A stretch of DNA of 64,000 nucleotides from Bacillus sp. BGMRC 2118 (GCA_008364785.1 VTTJ01000008.1:62001-126000); one strand, 5' to 3'. Positions 1 through 9,078 are shown, numbered from the stretch's first letter. Numbers and translations are program-made. The notes: generated by a model not told the origin, from the sequence alone.

Positions 1-28
1 TAAATTCTATTTCAATTTCTTGATTCAT
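1..28 (-). CDS. yjbK: YjbK-type CYTH-domain protein, N-terminal fragment
   Basis: Only the first nine codons (MNQEIEIEF) lie in the window, read leftwards from an ATG at 28 with a GAGGGG-type ribosome binding site. The short sequence fits the start of a CYTH/triphosphate-tunnel-metalloenzyme protein, whose first strand carries the ExExE motif. In B. subtilis yjbK sits next to yjbL and yjbM, as here. It is transcribed divergently from the yjbL operon. The call rests on nine residues plus synteny. Confidence 0.6.
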
Positions 29-195
29 TGTGCATCCCCTCTCTCGGATTTGTTGTCCATACTTTCTAAAATCCACGATACCTATTATACTATAACCTGG
101 ATTATTATAGTGTTAGTATTTATATGGTAAAATAAATTATAGAAATTCGGACTTAGGTAAAAACATTTTGTGCCGTTTTAGAGGGGAGTAAGAGT

Positions 196-570
196 ATGAG
201 TCAAAGATTATTAATTAAAGATGTAACTTGGAAAAACGAGGGACTTTACATAATTAGCGATGAAACAGAAATGAATGCAGAGCAGTTATCTCCTGCAGGG
301 AGGGTATTGGTCGATTCTGATCAATTAACGTTCATTTACATATTAGAAACGCCAACTGAATATGTTTACTTACCACTGTCAAAAGAGTACTGGTCAGATT
401 TAAAAAAGGTACTCACAGAGCAAACAACGGTCACTCTTTTCGTTAATAATAGAGAAATTGTGTTAGAAAATATTGTTGAAGAACTTCAATATGTAATTAG
501 CAATATTGAAGGAAATGCAAACTATGGCGATCAGATGGTTGAGGAAGTAGAAGCACATTTTATTAAATAA
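196..570 (+). CDS. yjbL: YjbL-like UPF0738 family protein
   Basis: 124 residues, soluble, no signal peptide or membrane segment. Length and position (immediately before the small alarmone synthetase gene) match B. subtilis YjbL of family UPF0738, whose function is unknown. The ATG follows GAGGGGAG with good spacing. It is the first gene of a tight operon running through yjbM, nadF and yjbO, with 37 nt to the next start. Identification is mainly by synteny and size. Confidence 0.75.
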   Translation: MSQRLLIKDVTWKNEGLYIISDETEMNAEQLSPAGRVLVDSDQLTFIYILETPTEYVYLPLSKEYWSDLKKVLTEQTTVTLFVNNREIVLENIVEELQYVISNIEGNANYGDQMVEEVEAHFIK

Positions 571-607
571 AATACATTGAGTAATTCATTAACTGGTGGT
601 GTAAGTT

Positions 608-1225
608 ATGATAGAAAACTGGGACGTATTTTTAGCTCCATATAAACAAGCAGTCGATGAATTAAAAATCAAGTTCAAGGGAATTCGAACACAGTTTGAG
701 AAAAATTCCTTACATTCTCCGATTGAATTTGTAACAGGTAGAGTAAAGCCAATTCCAAGCATTTTAGACAAAGCAATCCGAAAACAAATTAACTTAGACA
801 ATATCGAGGAAGAAATGCAGGATATTGCTGGAGTTCGCATGATGTGTCAATTCGTTGAGGATATTAAATCTGTAGTTGAGCTACTGCGAAAGAGAAATGA
901 CCTTGAAATTATTGAAGAGCGTGATTACATTTCACAAAATAAAGATAGCGGGTACCGATCGTATCACTTTGTCATCTCATATCCAGTTGAAACACTTCAA
1001 GGTAAGAAAAACATCTTAGTAGAGATACAAATTCGCACACTCTCGATGAACTTTTGGGCAACGATTGAGCATTCGCTAAACTATAAATACTCAGGACAAA
1101 TTCCTACCAATATTCAAGAGCGGTTAAAGCGTGCTGCTGAGGCGGCTTTTCGTCTCGATGAGGAAATGTCCTTAATTCGTGATGAAATACAAGAGGCACA
1201 GGCAATCTTTTCGAGGAAAAAATAA
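608..1225 (+). CDS. yjbM: small alarmone synthetase, GTP pyrophosphokinase YjbM/RelQ
   Basis: 205 residues, a single-domain RelA/SpoT-type synthetase that transfers pyrophosphate from ATP to GTP or GDP to make (p)ppGpp. It has no hydrolase, TGS or ACT domain. The synthetase core is visible: a V-T-G-R-V-K-P segment near residue 43, GYRSYH near residue 116, EIQIRT near residue 139 and a W-A-T-I-E-H motif shortly after. The length matches tetrameric RelQ enzymes (about 210 residues). The ATG is preceded by GGTGG. It lies 17 nt upstream of nadF in the yjbL-yjbO operon, the arrangement found across Bacillaceae. Confidence 0.93.
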   Translation: MIENWDVFLAPYKQAVDELKIKFKGIRTQFEKNSLHSPIEFVTGRVKPIPSILDKAIRKQINLDNIEEEMQDIAGVRMMCQFVEDIKSVVELLRKRNDLEIIEERDYISQNKDSGYRSYHFVISYPVETLQGKKNILVEIQIRTLSMNFWATIEHSLNYKYSGQIPTNIQERLKRAAEAAFRLDEEMSLIRDEIQEAQAIFSRKK

Positions 1226-1242
1226 GCAAGGGAGGCCATTAC

Positions 1243-2040
1243 ATGAGATTTGCCATAACGAGTAAAGGTGATAATATCTCCAATACTCTCATGTTAAAAA
1301 TGAGAACGTATCTTCAAGATTTTGATTTGATTTACGATGAAGACCAGCCCGATATCGTGATTTCTGTAGGTGGAGATGGTACTCTTTTATATGCTTTTCA
1401 TCGATATAGTAAGCGCTTAGATAAGACCGCATTTGTTGGTGTTCATACAGGTCACCTAGGATTCTATGCAGACTGGGTGCCAGAAGAGGTCGAAAAGCTT
1501 GTGATTGCGATAGCTAAAACGCCGTATCAAACAGTTGAATATCCACTACTTGAAGTCATTGTAAGACATTTGAATGGTGGAAAGGAAGCGAGATACTTAG
1601 CGTTAAATGAATGTACGGTAAAAGCGGTTGAGGGATCACTTGTCATGGATGTTGAGATCCGTGGTCAACATTTTGAGACGTTTCGAGGAGATGGGTTATG
1701 TGTATCCACACCTACTGGAAGTACGGCATACAATAAGGCACTGGGGGGAGCTATACTTCACCCATCCATAGAAGCAATTCAAATTGCAGAAATGGCCTCT
1801 ATTAACAACCGAGTATTTCGTACAATTGGTTCGCCTCTAGTTCTACCAAAACATCATACATGTATGATGCGACCGATAAACGATGTGGACTTTCAAATTA
1901 CGATTGATCATTTAACGTTGTTACATAAGGATGTAAAATCCATTCAATATCGTGTGGCGAACGAAAAAATTAGGTTTGCCCGTTTTAGAACGTTTCCATT
2001 TTGGAAAAGAGTTCGTGACTCGTTTGTTGGAGATAAGTAA
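1243..2040 (+). CDS. nadF: ATP-NAD kinase
   Basis: 265 residues, the usual length of Bacillus NAD kinase (266). It phosphorylates NAD to NADP in the cytosol. The signature GGDGT loop lies near residues 44-48, and the second family motif, [15 protein letters not shown], near residues 158-172, supplies the NAD-binding segment. The ATG follows GGGAGG. The gene ends 2 nt before the GTG start of the pseudouridine synthase gene, implying translational coupling. Confidence 0.95.
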   Translation: MRFAITSKGDNISNTLMLKMRTYLQDFDLIYDEDQPDIVISVGGDGTLLYAFHRYSKRLDKTAFVGVHTGHLGFYADWVPEEVEKLVIAIAKTPYQTVEYPLLEVIVRHLNGGKEARYLALNECTVKAVEGSLVMDVEIRGQHFETFRGDGLCVSTPTGSTAYNKALGGAILHPSIEAIQIAEMASINNRVFRTIGSPLVLPKHHTCMMRPINDVDFQITIDHLTLLHKDVKSIQYRVANEKIRFARFRTFPFWKRVRDSFVGDK

Positions 2041-2042
2041 AC

Positions 2043-2942
2043 GTGAATGTCTTTACATTACAATGGCAAATCACACAAGAGAATTCAGGAATGCTTGTTA
2101 GAGAATTTCTGAAGAAGCAAGAAATTTCAAAAGTAGCCTTAACAGATATCAAATTTGGTGGTGGAGACATTTTAGTTAACAATGTTTCTGTCACAGTTCG
2201 GTACGTTTTAAGAGAGGGAGATGTGCTTAAGGTACTTTTCCCTCCTGAAAAACGAAGTGATGATTTGCTTTCTGAAAACATTCCGTTACATATTGTTTAT
2301 GAGGATGCTTACTTACTCGTTATTAATAAGCCACCTTTTATGTCTACAATTCCATCTAGAGACCATCCGACAAGTTCACTTGCGAATGCACTTCTTTACT
2401 ACTATGAGCAAAAAAATATACAAAGCACCGTTCATATTGTGAACAGGTTGGATCGTGATACTTCTGGTTTGTTAATTGTGGCAAAGCACCGTTATACGCA
2501 CCATCTTTTTTCAAAACAGCAAAAAGTTCGTGAAATCCATCGCAGATACGAAGCTTTTGTACACGGTCAAATCAAACAAGATTGTGGAACGATACAAGCA
2601 CCAATTGGCCGGAAGGAAGATAGCATTATTGAGCGGGAAGTAAGAGAAGACGGACAAGATGCTGTCACTCATTTTGAGGTTTTAGCAAGATATAAAGGTT
2701 TTGTACATGTATCTTTAAAACTCGAAACTGGCCGTACTCATCAAATACGAGTACATATGTCCCATTTGGGTCATCCTTTGTTAGGTGATGACTTATATGG
2801 AGGGAAAAGAGAGCTTATCGCCAGACAGGCACTTCATAGCACCGAATTGTCGTTTACACATCCGATTACAAAAGAAAACTTGCATTTCGAAATTTCATTA
2901 CCGGAGGATATGATGTCTTTAAATAAGGATGTTTTCTACTAG
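2043..2942 (+). CDS. yjbO: RluA/RluD-family RNA pseudouridine synthase
   Basis: 299 residues, GTG start directly after the nadF stop. The catalytic motif NRLDRDTSG (about residues 135-143) carries the Asp that attacks the uridine base. A GRTHQIRVH motif follows near residue 231, as in the RluA family. The first 70 residues look S4-like. It isomerises uridines in RNA, but the target cannot be read from sequence. Last gene of the yjbL operon, followed by a hairpin terminator. Confidence 0.92.
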   Translation: MNVFTLQWQITQENSGMLVREFLKKQEISKVALTDIKFGGGDILVNNVSVTVRYVLREGDVLKVLFPPEKRSDDLLSENIPLHIVYEDAYLLVINKPPFMSTIPSRDHPTSSLANALLYYYEQKNIQSTVHIVNRLDRDTSGLLIVAKHRYTHHLFSKQQKVREIHRRYEAFVHGQIKQDCGTIQAPIGRKEDSIIEREVREDGQDAVTHFEVLARYKGFVHVSLKLETGRTHQIRVHMSHLGHPLLGDDLYGGKRELIARQALHSTELSFTHPITKENLHFEISLPEDMMSLNKDVFY

Positions 2943-3004
2943 CTTGTAGTTCTTAGTAAAATCCTGAAAGTCGTATCAAAGTTAAAGACAAAAAAAGAGC
3001 CTTT

Positions 3005-3038
3005 AAAACTAGCATTGTATTGCATTGCTAGTTTTTTT
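3005..3038 (+). terminator. rho-independent terminator of the yjbL-yjbO operon
   Basis: A ten-base stem (AAAACTAGCA / TGCTAGTTTT) with an 11-nt loop runs into a T tract. It lies about 65 nt after the yjbO stop. Confidence 0.85.
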
Positions 3039-3109
3039 ATGTGAAAACGAAACCATTTTTTTACTCGTTCAGTCTAAAGGGTAGAAACAACAGGAAAGGA
3101 GGCAGCTGG

Positions 3110-3676
3110 ATGATACAAAAAGTACATTCAATATCTGATTATCGTGAAAGTAGTATAAGTTTAGATGACAAAGAAACGATACTAGACGAGATTATGACTT
3201 TATATGCTGAAAAGGTATATCTATTAGCGTATTCGTTTGTGAAAGATAAAGGCGTTGCTGAAGATATTGCACAAGAAGTATTTATTAAATGCTACCGCAA
3301 TTTAGATAAATTTCGTGGTGACTCCCAAATGAAATCTTGGATCTACAGAATTGCAGTAAATACTTCAAAAGATTTTGTTCGGAAACGTAAATATAAAATT
3401 TTATATTTTCAAAGAGAAGCACTAGAAGATTTAATGAGGAGTAAAAGTCTAGAAGATACATATGTAGAAAAATCTGAGAACAAGCAGTTATTACTCCAAG
3501 TTCTTTCATTAAAGCCAAAGTACCGGGAAGTAATTATCTTACATTACTTTCATGACTTAAAAATTACCGAAATTAGCGAAACGCTAGGTATAAATACAAA
3601 TACGGTTAAGACTCGACTAGCCAGAGGGAAATTGGTTCTTTCGGAGATGCTTAACAACCAAAAGGAGGCTTTTTAA
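3110..3676 (+). CDS. ECF-type sigma-70 family RNA polymerase sigma factor
   Basis: 188 residues. Region 2 is recognisable (DIAQEVFIKCYRNLDKFRG, then MKSWIYRIAVN), as is a region 4 helix-turn-helix at the C-terminus (KITEISETLGINTNTVKTRL). There are no regions 1 or 3, as in extracytoplasmic-function sigma factors. I use the ATG at 3110, behind GGAAAGGAGG; the open frame extends 23 codons further upstream without a binding site. Its stop overlaps the start of the next gene (TAATG), the usual coupling of a sigma factor with its anti-sigma factor. Its regulon is unknown. The sigma/anti-sigma pair is inserted in an otherwise conserved yjb gene order. Confidence 0.9.
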   Translation: MIQKVHSISDYRESSISLDDKETILDEIMTLYAEKVYLLAYSFVKDKGVAEDIAQEVFIKCYRNLDKFRGDSQMKSWIYRIAVNTSKDFVRKRKYKILYFQREALEDLMRSKSLEDTYVEKSENKQLLLQVLSLKPKYREVIILHYFHDLKITEISETLGINTNTVKTRLARGKLVLSEMLNNQKEAF

Positions 3677-4719
3677 TGGAAAACGATTTGAAAAAAGCAA
3701 AGAAGTTTTTTAGTGAAACCTACTACAATTCAAACATCACGACCCGAATAAAAAATGGTGTTCATAACAGAATTGCAAGTGAAGGGACGAAATATAATTT
3801 TAATAGAAGAAAAAAGGCATTATATTCATTTGGAGCCGCAGCTGTAGTATGTGGTTTATTATTCGCTTCATTATTCGTTTCTCCAACTATGGCCGAGGTT
3901 GCAGCAAAAATTCCATATTTAAATCAAATTTTACATCTTAAGCCACTAGATGAGGTTTTAGTTGAAAAATTAGAAGAGAAAGGCTATCAAGTAGATGGAA
4001 TTGGAATGTACATTAATGAGGAAAAAGAAATTGAAATACAAATAAAAGGACTTAATGAAGAAAGTAAGAAAGATGTGGAGAATATTGTAAATGAGCAACT
4101 TTCTTTAAGAGGGTATGATGCCTATACGTTTAACGTAAGAGAATCATATTATCACTCAAATCAACCTGTTGAATTAACAAAGGACGAGAAACTCGCAGAG
4201 GGCATACTAGAAGAGGCTATTGGAAAATTGGAGGAGAATGGCTACACCATCTTAATGTATGGTTTCGGGTATAGTTCTCCTAGTAAGAATATTAAATTCC
4301 GGGTAGATATTCCGAATACAGAAAATAGAATTGAAGACATTGAAAATACATTCCATGAAATCATTAAGGGAAAACAAATTGGAGAGTATACAGTAAATGT
4401 CGTAACAATTGATTTAGAACAAGAAATTGAAAATAAGTGGAGTAAGTGGAATACAGATGTGTTTCCTGTAATTGTCTCAGGAATGATGGGGAAGAAGGAA
4501 TATGAAGTAACAGGCTTTACCTATTCATTCAAACCGGAAGCCCTAGAAATTTTTTTGAAAACATCCATCAATAGCACAGATCATAACGCCAAAGATCGTG
4601 CATTAAAAGTAGAAACAACTGTAAAAGAATTTTTAGAATCTGAGGAACTAAAAGAAATTACAAGTACCCACCCATATAAAATCATTGTAAGAAGCAAAGA
4701 TCAAAAACAAATCAACTAA
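3676..4719 (+). CDS. membrane-anchored anti-sigma factor candidate with DUF4030-like extracytoplasmic domain
   Basis: 347 residues. A short cytoplasmic N-terminus (about 1-44, basic) precedes one membrane segment near residues 47-68. A large hydrophilic outer domain follows, rich in Glu, Lys and Ile, which I take to be DUF4030-like. The start overlaps the sigma factor stop by one base, so the two are co-translated. By analogy with other sigma/anti-sigma pairs the N-terminus would hold the sigma factor and the outer domain would sense the signal. No classical zinc anti-sigma motif (HxxxCxxC) is present. The partnership is inferred from gene order and topology. Confidence 0.7.
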   Translation: MENDLKKAKKFFSETYYNSNITTRIKNGVHNRIASEGTKYNFNRRKKALYSFGAAAVVCGLLFASLFVSPTMAEVAAKIPYLNQILHLKPLDEVLVEKLEEKGYQVDGIGMYINEEKEIEIQIKGLNEESKKDVENIVNEQLSLRGYDAYTFNVRESYYHSNQPVELTKDEKLAEGILEEAIGKLEENGYTILMYGFGYSSPSKNIKFRVDIPNTENRIEDIENTFHEIIKGKQIGEYTVNVVTIDLEQEIENKWSKWNTDVFPVIVSGMMGKKEYEVTGFTYSFKPEALEIFLKTSINSTDHNAKDRALKVETTVKEFLESEELKEITSTHPYKIIVRSKDQKQIN

Positions 4720-4723
4720 ACAA

Positions 4724-4775
4724 AAATAAAGAAAAATCGACACGGTGCCAGGCACTTGTCGATTTTTCTTTATTT
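4724..4775. terminator. bidirectional terminator between the anti-sigma gene and prpE
   Basis: An 18-bp stem (AAATAAAGAAAAATCGAC and its complement) closes a loop containing GGTGCCAGGCAC. A/T tracts on both flanks allow termination in both directions. The right arm includes the prpE stop codon. The loop core recurs in the terminator at 44183-44219. Confidence 0.9.
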
Positions 4776-5510
4776 AAACGACCTAAACTTTTCCTCGACA
4801 TAAGGCATAGTGGAAGGCACTGACACCGTTTCTAGTTCGGGATAACGAAAGGCAGTTAGTTTGTTTCCAAATACGGCACCTGTATCAATGTTAATGGTGT
4901 TGCCAATTACTCTTGGCTCTTTTACTGGTGTATGACCGTACACAATCCATCTTGAGCCTGTATAGTTTTTCGCCCAATCTCGTCTTACTGGTGTTCCGTC
5001 TGGATTTGATTCTCCTGTTATATCTCCATATAACACAAACGTTTGAACTTTCTTGTCTGTTCTTCCGATATAATCTTCTCGAATTCCGGCATGAGCAACA
5101 ATCAAGTTTCCTTCGTCCAACTGAAGATACAAAGGGGCATTTTCATATAATCGTGTAAAGCGATTACTCACAATGTTACGTTCCTTCGTTGATAGTGCTT
5201 GATATTCAGCAACTGTTGTTTCCAACCCATGCGTCGTTTGAACTTTACGACCTAGAAAATAGCGATATAATTTATTGCAATGGTTACCTGGGCAATAATA
5301 AGCCTTCTTTTCTTCCATTACTAGCTTATGGACTATATTGATTACTTTAATAGACTCCGGACCTCTGTCAGTTAAATCGCCAACAAATGCTAACACACGT
5401 CCAGCAGGGTGAACGGGAAGATTATTCTCCCACTCATACCCAAGCTTTAGAGTTAATGAAACAAACTCCTCATAACAACCGTGTATGTCACCAATTACAT
5501 CAATCTGCAT
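4770..5510 (-). CDS. prpE: PrpE-type bis(5'-nucleosyl)-tetraphosphatase / metallophosphoesterase
   Basis: 246 residues (B. subtilis PrpE has 244). It carries the calcineurin-like phosphoesterase blocks: DIHGCYEE near residue 8, [10 protein letters not shown] near residue 44, GNHCNKL near residue 75, then VAHAGI and YGHTPV further on. These bind two metal ions and hydrolyse Ap4A-type dinucleotides; PrpE in B. subtilis also acts on protein phosphotyrosine and affects spore germination. The start has GGAGA at good spacing. prpE follows yjbO in B. subtilis too, though here the sigma/anti-sigma pair intervenes. Confidence 0.93.
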   Translation of the reverse strand: MQIDVIGDIHGCYEEFVSLTLKLGYEWENNLPVHPAGRVLAFVGDLTDRGPESIKVINIVHKLVMEEKKAYYCPGNHCNKLYRYFLGRKVQTTHGLETTVAEYQALSTKERNIVSNRFTRLYENAPLYLQLDEGNLIVAHAGIREDYIGRTDKKVQTFVLYGDITGESNPDGTPVRRDWAKNYTGSRWIVYGHTPVKEPRVIGNTINIDTGAVFGNKLTAFRYPELETVSVPSTMPYVEEKFRSFK

Positions 5511-5564
5511 GAAAAAATCTCCTTTCCCACTATTGCTCCTCCACTATTATGAGCAATTGCATAA

Positions 5565-5590
5565 GAAAAAAGCAGCCTGAAGCTGCTTTT
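5565..5590 (-). terminator. terminator of the rodA-type gene
   Basis: On the minus strand AAAAGCAGC, a four-base loop and GCTGCTTTT lead into a T run. It overlaps the stop codon of the 5589-6761 gene and separates it from prpE. Confidence 0.85.
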
Positions 5591-6761
5591 AATCAAATAA
5601 ATATTTCTTTGTACGGGAACGAACATTTAAAATAATACCAATCGCTAACATATATGTCGCAAGCGAACTTCCACCATAACTAATGAATGGTAATGGTAAA
5701 CCAGTGATCGGTAATAAACCAATTGTCATCCCAATGTTTTGAAATACCTGGAATGTAATCATTCCAATCACTCCAGCAGAAAGATAGCTTCCATAAGGAT
5801 CATTACATTCCAATGCAATGTGTATCATTCGATAAATTAACAAGAAGAATAAGGCAATCACAACACTGGCACCGATAAATCCAAATTGCTCAGCAATAAT
5901 GGCGAAAATAAAATCAGTGTGTGATTCGGGAAGAGTGACTTCAGTTTGGAGGTATCCTTTTCCTGATAATTCACCTGATCCGATCGCCAACAGTGATCTA
6001 ATTAACTGAAAGCCTTGTGCATTAGAATGCTCATATGGAGCTAACCAACCGTAAAAACGATTTAACTGATATTCATCTAATATATGCTCTTTAAAAAAAT
6101 GAGGAAAAGCAAAATAAGTATAAACAAGTATACTTGCCATCGCCATAAATGAAGTAGCAATGGTGAATAATATTCTCCATCGTATTCCTGAAACAACTAA
6201 CATCGTACCAAAGATTGACATAAATACCATCGACATCCCCATATCAGGTTGTTTTACTAAGAGAAGAAGCGGGGCAATCGTCGTTAATGATAACTTACCT
6301 AGTAAAAATAAATCTAGTTTGACAGAGCTCTCCACGTATTTCTCTCGATGGTTCACAATAATTTGACTTAATACGAGTATTAAGAAGATTTTCATCAGCT
6401 CGGAAGGCTGAAAATTCCCAATCCCCGGTAGCTTGTACCAGCTTGTTGCACCTTTAATTGTTTGCACTAGTGAACTTGGAAAATTAATTTCTAATCCGAT
6501 TAAAAGTAAAAAGCCAAAACCGTATAAATACCATGCAACTTGCTTAAACCTGTCATAATCAACAATCATCGTAATAGCAATGGCAACAGATCCTACTACA
6601 TACCATTGCCATTGTTGAGCAACGAAATTAATATTTTTTAGCTTTTCAGGCAAGGTAGGCTGTGCACTAATAATCGCGATTGTACTGGCAATTGCCAATA
6701 AAAATAAAATAAATAATAAACTATAATCAATACGCTGTTGAGCGTTTTTCTCAGTATTCAT
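5589..6761 (-). CDS. rodA: RodA/FtsW-family peptidoglycan polymerase, RodA type
   Basis: 390 residues, close to B. subtilis RodA (393), with about ten hydrophobic segments. SEDS-family landmarks are present: FQPSELMK near residue 117, a KQPDMG block near residue 170, PESHTDFIFA near residue 280, and PLPFISYGGSS near residue 353. SEDS proteins polymerise lipid II glycan strands with a partner class B penicillin-binding protein. RodA is more likely than FtsW or SpoVE because of length and the PESHTDFIFA variant, but this is not certain. A sigma-A-like promoter lies upstream and a terminator downstream, so it is monocistronic. Confidence 0.87.
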   Translation of the reverse strand: MNTEKNAQQRIDYSLLFILFLLAIASTIAIISAQPTLPEKLKNINFVAQQWQWYVVGSVAIAITMIVDYDRFKQVAWYLYGFGFLLLIGLEINFPSSLVQTIKGATSWYKLPGIGNFQPSELMKIFLILVLSQIIVNHREKYVESSVKLDLFLLGKLSLTTIAPLLLLVKQPDMGMSMVFMSIFGTMLVVSGIRWRILFTIATSFMAMASILVYTYFAFPHFFKEHILDEYQLNRFYGWLAPYEHSNAQGFQLIRSLLAIGSGELSGKGYLQTEVTLPESHTDFIFAIIAEQFGFIGASVVIALFFLLIYRMIHIALECNDPYGSYLSAGVIGMITFQVFQNIGMTIGLLPITGLPLPFISYGGSSLATYMLAIGIILNVRSRTKKYLFD

Positions 6762-6801
6762 TCATCACAATTCCCTTTCAGCCAATCTATTTACTACTTT
6801 A

Positions 6802-6829
6802 ATTGTACTCATTTTTTACTAGAAAACAA
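6802..6829 (-). promoter_or_regulatory. sigma-A-like promoter for the rodA-type gene
   Basis: On the minus strand TTGTTT, a 16-nt spacer and TACAAT, about 40 nt upstream of the ATG at 6761. Confidence 0.55.
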
Positions 6830-6834
6830 ATTTG

Positions 6835-6860
6835 GTTTACGATAGATAAAAAGTGGGTAT
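6835..6860 (+). promoter_or_regulatory. sigma-B-like promoter upstream of the yjbQ antiporter region
   Basis: GTTTAC, a 14-nt spacer and GGGTAT match the general-stress sigma-B consensus (GTTTAA, 12-15 nt, GGGTAT) at 11 of 12 positions. It lies about 70 nt before a small GTG-initiated reading frame and 240 nt before the antiporter start. This suggests stress induction of the downstream gene. Confidence 0.6.
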
Positions 6861-6933
6861 ATACATAATTCGTCTTCATTCAGTGATTTACGACAAGAAA
6901 ACACCAAATTTTACAAGGAGAGGTGCTTTTTAC

Positions 6934-7074
6934 GTGATATCTCACCTAATTTGTGGGATGCTAGTAATAATTGGGTACTTCATCTTATTTTAGTTGAACA
7001 AGCTTAGGAACAAGTACTTATCAGAAGGTTTTAAGAATAAAAGTAATAAGTCTAAGGAAAAAGACTTTTTATGA
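6934..7074 (+). pseudogene. small single-span membrane protein reading frame interrupted by a TAG codon
   Basis: A GTG start at 6934 follows AAGGAGAGGTG with good spacing. The frame encodes a very hydrophobic 19-residue stretch and meets TAG at 6991. The same frame then stays open for 26 more codons (Lys/Asn-rich, basic) to TGA at 7072. Together they have the layout of a 46-residue protein with one membrane helix and a basic tail, broken by an amber codon. Alternatively the 19-residue peptide is the real product, or it is a leader for the antiporter gene 25 nt downstream. I do not recognise a family. Confidence 0.4.
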
Positions 7075-7098
7075 CCTTTTGCAAAAGGGGGAGAATGA

Positions 7099-8955
7099 AT
7101 GGAACATCACGGATCAGTTACTTCATTATTAATTGTTGTATTAGTGGCTTTTTTGACACCATTATTAATGCACCGGTTTAAACTAAACTTTTTACCAGTT
7201 GTTGTTGCTGAGATATTAATGGGTCTTATCATAGGACAATCGGGATTTGATTTAATTGAACCCGATATGTGGATTGAAACATTGTCAACACTCGGATTTA
7301 TCTTTTTAATGTTTTTGAGTGGATTAGAAATTGACTTTACTGCATTTGCAGGAAAGAAAAAGAAAGAAAAATTACCTAGTGGTAAGGATGCTCCTAACGC
7401 ATTTTTGCTTTCAACACTAATTTTCATAGGTATTTTCGGACTTTCTTTACTTTTATCTTATATTTTTGTTTGGACAGGGTTTATCGAGAATGCATTCTTA
7501 ATGACATTAATTATATCTACTATTTCTCTTGGGGTTGTTGTTCCGACTTTGAAGGAAGCAAATCTAATGAAGCGGGCAGTAGGGCAAACAATCCTACTTG
7601 TTGCTGTTATTGCTGACTTAGTCACGATGATTCTGCTTGCTGTTTTTGTTTCTTTATATAGTGAAGGACAAGGAAGTATGTGGCTGTTATTGATTTTATT
7701 CGCAGCAGGTGTAGGTTTCTATTTTGTTGGTAAAAGATTCCAAAATCGTTCATTCCTGGAAACAATGTCCAAAGGTACTATTCAAATTGGAACAAGAGCA
7801 GTTTTTACATTAATCATCGTGCTAGTAGGTGTATCTGAATCTGTTGGAGCTGAGAATATTTTAGGTGCATTTTTAGCAGGTGTATTAGTGTCGTTACTAT
7901 CACCGAATGCTGACCTAGTGCACAAGCTGGATTCATTTGGATACGGTTTTTTAATACCGATTTTCTTTGTAATGGTAGGGGTAAACTTAGATGTTTGGTC
8001 ACTGTTTGAAGATCCAAAGGTCTTATATTTAATTCCGTTATTATTAATTGCTTTATTTATCTCGAAAATTTTCCCAGTGTATTTGATGAAGTTTTGGTAT
8101 GACACGAAGACAGTTTTAGCTTCGGGGTTTTTACTAACATCAACATTATCATTAGTTATTGCTGCAGCGACAATTGGAGAACGAATTGGGGTTATAGATG
8201 CAAAGATGTCAGGAGCGTTAATTCTTGTTGCAGTAATCACAAGCATTATTACACCCATTGCCTTTAAAAAGCTGTTTCCATCACAGGAATTCGAAGATCC
8301 AAAGCAAAAGGTTGCATTCATTGGGGCAAATCAGTACACGCTACCTACAACGCTGGAGCTAAATAAAAACTTATATGAAACAAGTCTCTTTCATGTCAAA
8401 CAAGACAAAATTGAGAAACAAGTATCAGATTCAATCTTCTCCATCGTGGAGTTGGAAAGCTATTCACTGGATGAATTAAAGAAACATGACATTTTAAATG
8501 TGGATATACTGGTGGTAACAACAGGAGATCAAGAGGTCAACAAAGAAATTGCCATTCATGCGAAGGAAAATGGAGTGGACCGCGTCATCGCCCGGGCTGA
8601 ATCACCTGAGGTGGATGAAGAATTAAAAGGACACGAGATAGAAGTATTCTCTGTACTAACGTCCACTCAAAACTTGTTACGTGCCTTAATTGAAGCACCG
8701 AGTGTAATGAATATCCTAACCAATCAAGAAACAGCGCTATATCAAATTAATATGAAAAATAGTTTATATAACGGCATTGAATTACGTAATTTCCCGTTCA
8801 CTGGTGACGTCATATTTGTCCGGATATTTAGAGGAAAAGATTCAATTGTACCTCACGGTGATACAGAATTATTGTTTGGAGACCGTCTGATTGTAACAGG
8901 CTCACGAGAATATGTTGATGAGTTAAAAATGGTATTAGAATATGGAAGAGAGTAA
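7099..8955 (+). CDS. yjbQ: CPA2-family monovalent cation/proton antiporter with C-terminal RCK domains (YjbQ-like)
   Basis: 618 residues. Residues 1 to about 395 form the Na+/H+-exchanger membrane domain with roughly 12 hydrophobic segments. A cytoplasmic region at about 405-520 resembles a TrkA-N fold, and about 535-618 is a TrkA-C/RCK-C domain ending in GDRLIVTG. CPA2 antiporters of the KefB/YjbQ type exchange K+ or Na+ for protons, and the RCK part gates by ligand binding. The ATG follows GGGGGAG. It lies between prpE and fabI, as yjbQ does in B. subtilis. A sigma-B-like promoter upstream suggests stress control. Confidence 0.9.
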   Translation: MEHHGSVTSLLIVVLVAFLTPLLMHRFKLNFLPVVVAEILMGLIIGQSGFDLIEPDMWIETLSTLGFIFLMFLSGLEIDFTAFAGKKKKEKLPSGKDAPNAFLLSTLIFIGIFGLSLLLSYIFVWTGFIENAFLMTLIISTISLGVVVPTLKEANLMKRAVGQTILLVAVIADLVTMILLAVFVSLYSEGQGSMWLLLILFAAGVGFYFVGKRFQNRSFLETMSKGTIQIGTRAVFTLIIVLVGVSESVGAENILGAFLAGVLVSLLSPNADLVHKLDSFGYGFLIPIFFVMVGVNLDVWSLFEDPKVLYLIPLLLIALFISKIFPVYLMKFWYDTKTVLASGFLLTSTLSLVIAAATIGERIGVIDAKMSGALILVAVITSIITPIAFKKLFPSQEFEDPKQKVAFIGANQYTLPTTLELNKNLYETSLFHVKQDKIEKQVSDSIFSIVELESYSLDELKKHDILNVDILVVTTGDQEVNKEIAIHAKENGVDRVIARAESPEVDEELKGHEIEVFSVLTSTQNLLRALIEAPSVMNILTNQETALYQINMKNSLYNGIELRNFPFTGDVIFVRIFRGKDSIVPHGDTELLFGDRLIVTGSREYVDELKMVLEYGRE

Positions 8956-9030
8956 GAAGTCATGTATATGGCTTCTTTTTTTGCTTGTCTGTAAAAGTGG
9001 TAGTCAATTCATTAATCATTATGATATACT

Positions 9031-9059
9031 ATGACTAGGTACTAATAACAAGGTATAAT
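9031..9059 (+). promoter_or_regulatory. fabI promoter with overlapping FapR operator
   Basis: ATGACT, a 17-nt spacer and TATAAT form a sigma-A-like promoter. On the opposite strand TTAGTACCTAGTCA spans the -35 box and spacer. It matches the FapR operator core (TTAGTACCTRDTACTAA), with a degenerate second half. FapR represses fatty acid synthesis genes until malonyl-CoA accumulates, and fabI is a known FapR target. Confidence 0.75.
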
Positions 9060-9078
9060 ATGTAGGAGGAAGATAGAT

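Noticed and set aside
4808..4830. GGCACTGACACCG inside prpE as a third copy of the terminator palindrome
   Set aside because: Only partly similar to GTGCCTGGCACC and within coding sequence; mentioned as a possible relative but not called as an element.
7782..8321. 179-codon antisense frame in yjbQ
   Set aside because: It is fully inside a well-supported antiporter gene, with no ribosome binding site; typical shadow of hydrophobic codons.
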